This document shows positions 15,785 through 21,648 of a stretch of 21,648 bases of DNA, in pieces (positions within the stretch are counted from its first letter, which is position 1; every line of letters starts with the position of its first letter). Under the pieces are notes generated by a model. The model saw only the letters and a program-made list of their open reading frames with translations. It was not told the origin of the DNA and searched no databases. This stretch comes from Clostridium sp. 1001275B_160808_H3 (lineage in GTDB: Bacteria > Bacillota > Clostridia > Clostridiales > Clostridiaceae), in contig NZ_JADNAT010000036.1 in NCBI RefSeq assembly GCF_015550425.1, positions 1 through 21,648 on the forward strand. The letters run 5' to 3'. Made by a program: the position numbers and the translations under genes.

Positions 15785-15815
15785 TTTAACATCTCCCAAA
15801 ATAATTACTTCATTT

Positions 15816-15843
15816 AGTATAATAATATACATTTAAAGTTTAA
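15816..15843 (-). promoter_or_regulatory. Candidate promoter of the AraC gene
   Basis: On the minus strand TTAAAC (15843-15838) and TATACT (15821-15816) are 16 bp apart, about 30 bp before the start codon at 15784. Confidence 0.35.
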
Positions 15844-15874
15844 TATAATACATTTTTATTTTCAATAACTTGGA

Positions 15875-15880
15875 TATAAT
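15875..15880 (+). promoter_or_regulatory. Candidate -10 box of the exporter transcript
   Basis: A consensus TATAAT lies on the plus strand in the divergent intergenic region, with only a poor -35 (TTTTTA near 15853). If used, the transcript has a leader of about 255 nt carrying both short start-region copies. Confidence 0.3.
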
Positions 15881-15917
15881 CTTACTTAGAAATAAATAAT
15901 TTAGGGAGAAGTTGGTT

Positions 15918-15959
15918 ATGGATAATTTAAAGTGGAGTTCTATTTTTAAAAGATTATAA
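15918..15959 (+). pseudogene. First upstream copy of the ABC exporter start region (13 codons)
   Basis: A ribosome site GGGAG (15904-15908) and ATG open the peptide MDNLKWSSIFKRL, which ends at TAA. It resembles the start of the exporter subunit at 16145 (MDSIKWIFSYLKKYK) in sequence and spacing. No further similarity to the exporter was seen after the stop. It is either a stub left by deletion of a related exporter gene or a short upstream ORF with a regulatory role. Confidence 0.5.
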
Positions 15960-16070
15960 GTTAAGAAATAAATAAGATATAAAAAGCGTAATTATTAATA
16001 GTTATGGGTTTAACTCTATTTGCTAAATGACATAATATGAAAAATAAGCAGTATAAAGGAGAGGTTAATT

Positions 16071-16103
16071 ATGAATAGTTTTAAGTGGATTTTTTATAAT
16101 TAA
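16071..16103 (+). pseudogene. Second upstream copy of the ABC exporter start region (10 codons)
   Basis: AAGGAGAGG (16056-16064) and an ATG open MNSFKWIFYN, ending at TAA. The stretch from about 16051 to 16094 lines up base for base, with few changes, with about 16125-16170 covering the real exporter start, including the GTATAA/ATATAA before the ribosome site. It is 41 nt from its stop to the real start codon. Confidence 0.55.
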
Positions 16104-16144
16104 AAATATGATTTATAAATAAACAATATAAGGGAGGCTTGATT

Positions 16145-17887
16145 ATGGATAGCATAAAATGGATATTTAGTTACTTAAAGAAATACAAGTTTAAATATTT
16201 CTTTGCATTGTTATTAGTATTAATTACTTCGGCAATTAATATGGTAAATCCATTTATTACAGGTAAAATTATTGATAGGGTTTTTGGAAGTGGAGAAACA
16301 TCACTACTTATTCCTCTTGTTTCAATAATGATATCTGTTGTAGCAGTTAAAGGAATTATAACTTTCAGCTATCAAATGATTTTAGAAACTATTTCACAAG
16401 ATGTTCTATTTAAAATAAGAACAGATTTATATGATAAACTCTTAAATTTAGATGTTAATTTCTATAGTAGGGTAAAAACTGGGGATCTTATGGCAAGAAT
16501 GACAGGAGATACTGATGCCATAAGACACTTTATTGCATGGGTTGTTTATAATATTCTATCAGCTATAACAACCTTTAGTTTTGCTATTATTTCGATGATG
16601 TATGTGAATTACATTTTAACTATATTTATGCTCTTAGTTGCACCTATGATTGGACTCTTAACTTTTAGGATGAGCAGGGAGATTTCACCAACCTTCTATA
16701 ATATAAGAGAAGCTTATTCAAGGTTAAATTCAGTTGTTCAAGAAAATATAAGTGGTAATAGAGTGGTAAGAGCCTTTGGAAGAGAAGACTTTGAAATTAA
16801 CAAATTTACTACTGAAAATGAAAATTATAAAAATAAAAATCTTGATACTATAAAGGTTACAAAAAAATATATTCCAAAACTTGAATTCTTATCTAATAGC
16901 CTTTCTGTAATTATGATTTTAGTTGGTGGAATTTTAGTTGCACTAGAAAAGATAACTTTTGGAGAACTTATTATTTTTAGTAGTTTACTATGGGCGTTAA
17001 ATAACCCAATGAGAATGTGTGGGTATTTAATTAATGATGCTCAAAGATTTATAGCATCTTCTGCTAAAATTATGGATCTTTTAAATACAGAAAGTAGCAT
17101 AATAAATAAGGACAATGTTTTGAATGTTAATAAGTTTGAAGGTAACATAGAATTTAAAAATGTGAGTTTAACATTAGAAGGAAGAAGGGTTATAAATAAT
17201 ATTTCCTTTAAGGTTGATGCTGGACAAACAATTGGTTTAGTTGGACATACAGGATCAGGAAAATCTCTTATAATAAATTTACTTTCAAGGTTTTATGATG
17301 CCACAGAAGGTGATATTTATATTGATGGAATTAATATAAAGGATATAGATTTGGATATTTTAAGAGGAAATATTGCAACAGCTATGCAAGATATATTCTT
17401 ATTTTCAGACACAATTAAAGATAATATTGCTTTTAGTAATCCAAAAGCAAGTTTTTCAGAAATAAAGAGGGTTTCTAAAAAAGCACAGGCTCATGGTTTT
17501 ATAAAGAGACTTGATGAAGGTTATGAAACCATAGTAGGGGAAAGAGGAGTAGGACTTTCAGGAGGACAAAAGCAAAGAGTATCCCTAGCAAGGGCAATGA
17601 TGAAAAATGCCTCAATTTTTGTACTAGATGATGTAACTTCTGCTGTTGATATGGAAACAGAAAAGAAAATACAATATGAGTTAAAAAATATGAAGGAAAA
17701 GAAAACTACATTCATAATTGCACATAGAATTTCTTCATTGAAGCAAGCTGACTTAATTTTAGTATTAGATAATGGAGAAATAGTAGAAAGAGGTACTCAT
17801 GAGGAGCTAGTACAAAAGGGTGGGTATTATTCAAATATATTTTATACTCAATATGGCAATTTAGATATAAGGATTGGAGGGGTATAA
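16145..17887 (+). CDS. ABC exporter subunit A (degenerate Walker B), heterodimer partner
   Basis: This 580-residue fused exporter half has six membrane helices in an N-terminal type-IV (ABC exporter) domain (about 15-310) and a C-terminal ATPase domain. Walker A is GHTGSGKS (367-374), the signature is a perfect LSGGQ (471-475), Walker B is FVLDDVTSAVD with D496 in place of the catalytic glutamate, and the H-loop is H527. An aspartate there is typical of the subunit forming the non-catalytic site in heterodimers of the BmrC/LmrC/TM287 kind. The start is the ATG at 16145, seven bases after AGGGAGG; the TTG at 16139 is less well placed. The second subunit follows with no gap. It likely exports drugs, lipids or peptides; the cargo is unknown. 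Confidence 0.93.
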   Translation: MDSIKWIFSYLKKYKFKYFFALLLVLITSAINMVNPFITGKIIDRVFGSGETSLLIPLVSIMISVVAVKGIITFSYQMILETISQDVLFKIRTDLYDKLLNLDVNFYSRVKTGDLMARMTGDTDAIRHFIAWVVYNILSAITTFSFAIISMMYVNYILTIFMLLVAPMIGLLTFRMSREISPTFYNIREAYSRLNSVVQENISGNRVVRAFGREDFEINKFTTENENYKNKNLDTIKVTKKYIPKLEFLSNSLSVIMILVGGILVALEKITFGELIIFSSLLWALNNPMRMCGYLINDAQRFIASSAKIMDLLNTESSIINKDNVLNVNKFEGNIEFKNVSLTLEGRRVINNISFKVDAGQTIGLVGHTGSGKSLIINLLSRFYDATEGDIYIDGINIKDIDLDILRGNIATAMQDIFLFSDTIKDNIAFSNPKASFSEIKRVSKKAQAHGFIKRLDEGYETIVGERGVGLSGGQKQRVSLARAMMKNASIFVLDDVTSAVDMETEKKIQYELKNMKEKKTTFIIAHRISSLKQADLILVLDNGEIVERGTHEELVQKGGYYSNIFYTQYGNLDIRIGGV

Positions 17888-19657
17888 ATGGCTAGAAATA
17901 AATATGATGTAGATGAAGAATTAGAAACGGGATTTAATTTAGGATATTTAAGAAGACTATTAAAATATATGAAACCTTATAAAAATAAAATAGTTACTTC
18001 AGTTATTTTAATGCTAATTTCAAGTTCACTTGCATTATTAGGACCCGTAATAATTAAGTCAGCTTTAGATAACTTTATACCAAATAAGGATATTAAAAAT
18101 TTAGCATTAATTTCAGTTTTATATGTAATGATATTTGTAACTATAGCAATAATCATGAAGCATAGAATGCACACCATGGGAGAAGTTGGGCAAAATATAT
18201 TAGTAGATATGAGATATGATTTATTTAAGAATCTACAGTTTGTTCCTTTTAATTATTATGATTCAAGACCTCATGGTAAAATATTAGTAAGGGTAGTTAA
18301 TTATATTAATTCACTTAGTGATATTTTATCTAATGGTTTTGTAAATTTAATTGCAGATATGGTTACCTTAGTTATGGCAATAATATTTATGTCATTTCTA
18401 AGTATAAAGTTAACCTTAGTTACTTTAATGGGCATTCCCATACTTATGATAGTAATGATGTCTATAAAAAATGCACAAAGAAGGGCATTTCAAAGATTAA
18501 GTGCTAAGCAATCAAATTTAAATGCTTATATTCATGAAAGTATAAATGGTGTAAGAGTAACACAATCTTTTTCAAGGAAAAAAGAAAGTATGGATACCTT
18601 TAAGGAGCTTTGTTTTGAAAATAGTGATTCATGGATGAAGGCAGTTAGATTTAATTTTCTAATTTGGCCAAGTATAGACATTATTTCAGTAACATCAATA
18701 TCTTTAATTTATATTTTTGGAATCTTAGTATTTAGGGATTCAGTTTCATTAGGATTAATAGCAGCATTTATTTCATATGTATGGATATTTTGGGCTCCAA
18801 TAATGAATATAGGAAACTTTTATAATACTTTAATTAATGCAATGGCCTACTTAGAAAGAATATTTGAAGCGATGGATGAAGAACCAGAGTATGATAAAAA
18901 GGATGCTATAGAGCTTAAAAATGTTAAGGGTGATGTAGAATTTAAAAATGTGCATTTTGAATATGAAAAAGACACTACTATTTTAGAAAATGTAAATATG
19001 AGGATTAAAGCTGGGGAAAAAATAGCCTTAGTTGGACCTACAGGGGCAGGAAAAACCACAATAGTTAATTTACTTTCAAGATTTTATAGAATAAAGTCTG
19101 GAGAAATACTAGTTGATGAAATAAATATAAATGATGTAACCTTAAAATCTTTAAGAAAAGAAATAGGTGTTATGCTTCAAGATCCATTCGTTTTCTCTGG
19201 AACTATAATGGAGAATATAAGATATGGTAGATTAGATGCTACAGATGAAGAAGTAATAGAGGCTTCTAAGATAGTTAGGGCTGATGACTTTATAAAAGAT
19301 TTTAAAGATGGATATAACACATATTTAAATGAACAAGGAAATGGACTTTCAGTTGGACAAAAGCAACTTATATCTTTTGCAAGGGTTTTATTATCTGATC
19401 CTAAAATACTAATTTTGGATGAAGCAACATCAAGCATAGATACAGAAACTGAAGCATTATTACAAAAAGGAATAGAAGAACTTCTTAAAGGAAGAACATC
19501 CTTTGTTATAGCTCATAGATTATCAACAATAGTTAATTCAGATAAAATAATGTATATAGGTGATAAGCAAATTTTAGAAGAGGGAACTCACGATTCATTA
19601 ATAAAGCAAAAGGGATTGTACTACAATTTATATAAATCACAATACATTGATATATAG
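17888..19657 (+). CDS. ABC exporter subunit B (catalytic Walker B), heterodimer partner
   Basis: This 589-residue exporter half starts at the base after the preceding TAA, with the ribosome site TTGGAGGGG in the previous gene. Membrane domain at about 25-330; ATPase domain with Walker A GPTGAGKT (383-390), an altered signature LSVGQ (487-491), Walker B LILDEATSSID with catalytic E512, and H543. Its good Walker B pairs with the perfect LSGGQ of subunit A, giving one active site. Its LSVGQ pairs with the glutamate-less Walker B of A, giving one degenerate site. That complementarity strongly indicates an obligate heterodimer. The N-terminal extension (MARNKYDVDEELETGF) before the first helix is usual for this partner. 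Confidence 0.94.
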   Translation: MARNKYDVDEELETGFNLGYLRRLLKYMKPYKNKIVTSVILMLISSSLALLGPVIIKSALDNFIPNKDIKNLALISVLYVMIFVTIAIIMKHRMHTMGEVGQNILVDMRYDLFKNLQFVPFNYYDSRPHGKILVRVVNYINSLSDILSNGFVNLIADMVTLVMAIIFMSFLSIKLTLVTLMGIPILMIVMMSIKNAQRRAFQRLSAKQSNLNAYIHESINGVRVTQSFSRKKESMDTFKELCFENSDSWMKAVRFNFLIWPSIDIISVTSISLIYIFGILVFRDSVSLGLIAAFISYVWIFWAPIMNIGNFYNTLINAMAYLERIFEAMDEEPEYDKKDAIELKNVKGDVEFKNVHFEYEKDTTILENVNMRIKAGEKIALVGPTGAGKTTIVNLLSRFYRIKSGEILVDEININDVTLKSLRKEIGVMLQDPFVFSGTIMENIRYGRLDATDEEVIEASKIVRADDFIKDFKDGYNTYLNEQGNGLSVGQKQLISFARVLLSDPKILILDEATSSIDTETEALLQKGIEELLKGRTSFVIAHRLSTIVNSDKIMYIGDKQILEEGTHDSLIKQKGLYYNLYKSQYIDI

Positions 19658-19673
19658 ATTTTAATTTGTTTAG

Positions 19674-19702
19674 TCCCCAGAGGCAATGCCTCTGGGGATT
19701 TT
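19674..19702 (+). terminator. Terminator after the exporter operon
   Basis: An 11-bp GC-rich stem (TCCCCAGAGGC, 19674-19684, with GCCTCTGGGGA, 19688-19698) has a 3-nt loop and is followed by TTTT. It is the most GC-rich hairpin in the interior of the window. Confidence 0.9.
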
Positions 19703-19734
19703 AAAATTGCAACTAGTTTATATTCTTGATTTTA

Positions 19735-19757
19735 TTACTTTGCTTGCATGAAAGTAA
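19735..19757. promoter_or_regulatory. Inverted repeat TTACTTT-N9-AAAGTAA
   Basis: Perfect 7-bp arms at 19735-19741 and 19751-19757 lie in the noncoding DNA upstream of the interrupted small gene and the second ROK kinase. It could be an operator, but no regulator can be matched to it. Confidence 0.25.
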
Positions 19758-19873
19758 ATGATTAGATAAGTATATATTATTATATTTAAAATATAGACAA
19801 GTATGTGTTGTGATTATATAATTATTATAAGAGAGGTTGTTTTATTATAGGAATAAATTTAAAGGGAGTTTAT

Positions 19874-20020
19874 ATGAAAAATATAGATATATAGGGTCTA
19901 ATTATAAGTACGTTACTAATAGGAGGAATATTCACAGGTTTAGGTTGGATAATTAAAAGTCAAAATGCAGAAGAAAAAGGAAACAATCTTAAACTAAATC
20001 TAATGAAGCTAAAGTTTTAG
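19874..20020 (+). pseudogene. Small membrane protein gene interrupted by an amber codon
   Basis: An ATG after AAAGGGAG opens MKNIDI, then a TAG at 19892-19894, after which the same frame continues GLIISTLLIGGIFTGLGWII, then KSQNAEEKGNNLKLNL and stops at 20018-20020. Read through, it would be a 48-residue protein with one membrane helix and a polar tail. A single TGG to TAG change (Trp to stop) would explain it. No start codon lies soon after the TAG. It is probably a recent pseudogene; read-through or an assembly error are alternatives. No family was recognised. Confidence 0.5.
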
Positions 20021-20034
20021 TGTAAACGATAATA
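20021..20034. promoter_or_regulatory. cre-like site before the second ROK kinase
   Basis: TGTAAACGATAATA matches 13 of 14 positions of the cre consensus. It lies 65 bp before the kinase start codon, directly after the stop of the interrupted small gene. Confidence 0.45.
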
Positions 20035-20098
20035 AAGTGTGATGAAAATTTGATAATAAATAATAAAGAGTACTTACTGATTTGTGGGAGGTAGTGTA

Positions 20099-21007
20099 AT
20101 GGAAAATAGTTTTACAAATAACGATAAATATATAATAGGAGTAGATATTGGTGGAACTAATATTAGAGCAGCTTTATTAGATGAAGAAAGAAATATTATA
20201 GAAAAGATAAAAATAGAAAATCAAGTAAAAGAAGGCCCAGAATATAATTTGAATAAGATTATAAATCATATCAATAGTAACTGGAAAGATAGAGATATAA
20301 AAGGAATTGGAGTTGGAAGTCCAGGACCTTTAGATATTAAAAATGGAATTATTTTAAAAGCACCTAATTTACAGGGATGGGATAACTTTAATATAAAAAA
20401 ATACTTTGAAGAAAAAACATCATTGAAAACAGAGGTTAATAATGATGCTAATGTTGCAGGGCTTGCTGAAGCAATGATTGGCTCTGCAAAAGGAGCAGAA
20501 AGTGTTTTTTATATTACAGTTTCAACAGGTGTTGGTGGTGCTTTAATAATTGATAATAAAATAATAAATGGTGCAAATAGTTTTGCAGGAGAAATATGCA
20601 ACTTAATAATAAATGAAGATAAATACAGTCATTCAGGGTTAGTTCAAGGTGGACTTGAAGGACAATGTAGTGGGCCTAATATATCTAGACAAGCATCCGA
20701 TTTATTAGGGAAACATATAGATACACCAGAAGTTTTCGAGTTATACAAAAATAATGATGATTCAATAAAAAGCTTAATTAATAGAGTATGTGAAAATTTA
20801 TCTAAAGGAATTTCAAACATAATATCAGTTGTTGATCCAGAAGTAATAGTTCTTGGAGGTTCTGTAATATTATATAATAAGGAATTGTTAGAATTAATAA
20901 TACAAAAAGTTAAAGAAAAGGTAATTAATAAAGATGCTGTAGATATAAGAGTAGCAGAAATTGGTGATGATGCTGGACTTAGAGGTGCAGGATTCTTAAT
21001 TAGCTAA
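20099..21007 (+). CDS. ROK-family kinase, glucokinase-like
   Basis: This 302-residue cytoplasmic sugar kinase has DIGGTN (16-21), a GVGSPGPLD stretch, catalytic D116 in NNDANVAGL, STGVGG and GGSVILYN near the C-terminus. Like the first ROK protein here it lacks the zinc cluster. GEICNLI replaces the usual GEIGH, and QGGLEGQCSGPNI stands where CxCGxxGCxE would be. ROK glucokinases and fructokinases of this zinc-less type exist, so glucose, fructose or mannose are all possible. I start at the ATG at 20099, seven bases after GGGAGG. The GTG at 20084 overlaps that site. It is transcribed alone, with a cre-like site upstream and a terminator downstream. Confidence 0.9.
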   Translation: MENSFTNNDKYIIGVDIGGTNIRAALLDEERNIIEKIKIENQVKEGPEYNLNKIINHINSNWKDRDIKGIGVGSPGPLDIKNGIILKAPNLQGWDNFNIKKYFEEKTSLKTEVNNDANVAGLAEAMIGSAKGAESVFYITVSTGVGGALIIDNKIINGANSFAGEICNLIINEDKYSHSGLVQGGLEGQCSGPNISRQASDLLGKHIDTPEVFELYKNNDDSIKSLINRVCENLSKGISNIISVVDPEVIVLGGSVILYNKELLELIIQKVKEKVINKDAVDIRVAEIGDDAGLRGAGFLIS

Positions 21008-21024
21008 TTATTGATTAAAAATAG

Positions 21025-21049
21025 AGGTTGTCCATATGGGCGACCTTTT
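21025..21049 (+). terminator. Terminator after the second ROK kinase
   Basis: A 9-bp stem with two G-U pairs (AGGTTGTCC, 21025-21033, with GGGCGACCT, 21038-21046) has an ATAT loop and a short T run. It lies 18 nt after the stop codon. Confidence 0.75.
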
Positions 21050-21095
21050 AAATTAATAATTAGCACTGTTTAATCTAATGTTGATATTGGACAAT

Positions 21096-21127
21096 AAAAA
21101 ATGGACGATTAATTGTCTATTTTTTAT
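21096..21127. terminator. Bidirectional hairpin between convergent genes
   Basis: ATGGACGA (21101-21108) pairs with TTGTCTAT (21113-21120), with two G-U pairs. T runs follow on both strands (TTTTTATT on plus, complement of AAAAA on minus). It probably ends the minus-strand zinc-ribbon gene and backs up the kinase terminator. Confidence 0.6.
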
Positions 21128-21151
21128 TCGTAATAGTTTAATATTACGAAT
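21126..21151. repeat. 10-bp inverted repeat ATTCGTAATA
   Basis: ATTCGTAATA (21126-21135) is exactly complementary to TATTACGAAT (21142-21151), with a 6-nt centre. A related ATTCGTTATAAT follows just downstream, next to the stop of the minus-strand gene. No T tract accompanies it. Function unknown. Confidence 0.6.
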
Positions 21152-21165
21152 CAATTAATTATTCG

Positions 21166-21510
21166 TTATAATAAACCTGCTTTTTTTTCTTCAAATACTT
21201 TATATTTAGTCCATGGATAATGTCCATTATAAATAATAGTACACCATAACACATACATTACAATTAATCCCCATATACTCACACTTTCATTTTTAGTAAA
21301 GTCAGTAATAAAATTTATTATTTTGTCACTAAAAATCCCATAAAGTATTATAGGAAGAGTTACTATTATTGAATTTATAGTATTAGTTTCCTTGGTCAAT
21401 TCAATCCTAGTATTACATTTATCACATCTTAGTTTATACCATGGACTACAAAAAATATTTGATATAATCATGTATTTAAACCTTTTTCCACAATTAGGAC
21501 AAATTCTCAT
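21166..21510 (-). CDS. Small zinc-ribbon membrane protein (CxxC-about 20-CxxC type)
   Basis: This 114-residue protein carries C4xxC7 and C29xxC32, a zinc-ribbon layout with 21 residues between the pairs, followed by two hydrophobic segments at about 46-60 and 78-94 and a basic C-terminal tail. This matches the uncharacterised Firmicutes group I know as cxxc_20_cxxc proteins (TIGR04104), which have a zinc ribbon then two membrane helices. The ribosome site is GGGGAG, seven bases before the ATG. An earlier ATG (ATGTAA) in another frame stops at once and may be a decoy. The function is not known. No neighbour in the same direction is visible. Confidence 0.75.
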   Translation of the reverse strand: MRICPNCGKRFKYMIISNIFCSPWYKLRCDKCNTRIELTKETNTINSIIVTLPIILYGIFSDKIINFITDFTKNESVSIWGLIVMYVLWCTIIYNGHYPWTKYKVFEEKKAGLL

Positions 21511-21648
21511 TACATTACTCCCCTTTAATCTCCTATTTATTTCTTAACTATCTTTTATCAACTACGTCTTATGAGTTGGCTTGATTGCGATGTTGAGTTA
21601 AAAAAATAGCATATATATAAGCATTTACAAGTGGTTTAAACTTGGTTA
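21511..21648 (-). mobile_element. Possible IS200/IS605-type end relic at the right edge, minus strand
   Basis: Read on the minus strand, AATCAAGC (complement of 21579-21586) is followed at once by a hairpin (AGTTG 21574-21578 with CAACT 21559-21563, extended by three pairs with one bulge). The left-edge element has the same AATCAAGC directly before its last hairpin. That gives two similar ends facing inwards from both edges. The rest is AT-rich and holds no gene I can support. The identification is tentative. Confidence 0.25.

Noticed and set aside
19838..19960. Alternative TTG-started frame overlapping the amber-interrupted gene
   Set aside because: The peptide is a run of Tyr, Arg and Asn typical of an out-of-frame reading, while the other frame has a clear membrane helix.

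Overview
The window looks like chromosome of a low-GC Clostridium (sensu stricto type). The DNA is extremely AT-rich, genes use AT-ending codons, and starts have strong GGAGG-type ribosome sites. Intrinsic terminators are frequent, and TTG starts occur. Species cannot be named from sequence alone.

Layout. At the left edge (1-80) three consecutive hairpins look like the right end of an IS200/IS605-type tnpB element lying outside the window. A chemotaxis receptor (131-1930, minus) follows, then two unrecognised small proteins on the minus strand (2087-2245 and 2341-2571) that share a terminator, and a Cof-type HAD phosphatase (plus). From 3768 to 14632 is a sugar-use region, mostly on the plus strand: manA (mannose-6-phosphate isomerase), a GntR/UTRA regulator, a ROK kinase, then a run of a lipoprotein sugar-binding protein, two CUT1 permeases, a DUF624/YesL protein, a cytoplasmic GH113-like beta-mannosidase/mannanase candidate and an MFS transporter, and finally an aldo/keto reductase. 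An AraC-type regulator (minus, 14930-15784) separates this from a heterodimeric ABC exporter pair (16145-19657). A second ROK kinase (20099-21007) and a zinc-ribbon membrane protein (minus) follow. The right edge carries a hairpin block that resembles the left-edge element in inverted orientation.

How it fits together (inference). An oligosaccharide, plausibly a beta-mannoside, would be bound by the lipoprotein and imported by the two permeases, which must borrow an ATPase encoded elsewhere. It would be cut inside the cell by the GH113-like enzyme, phosphorylated by a ROK kinase and isomerised by ManA to fructose 6-phosphate. Four cre-like CcpA sites (5831, 7116, 13642, 20021), a GntR-type palindrome over the manA -10 region and AraC-style direct repeats before manA and the binding-protein gene suggest both specific and carbon-catabolite control.

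The most unusual structure is upstream of the ABC exporter. Its ribosome site plus first codons occur three times in tandem, and the first two copies end in stop codons after 13 and 10 codons. Other oddities are a 10-codon leader ORF overlapping a cre-like site, a 4 x 14-bp tandem repeat running into the DUF624 ribosome site, a 17-bp near-loopless inverted repeat between the binding protein and its permeases, and a small membrane-protein gene interrupted by one amber codon.
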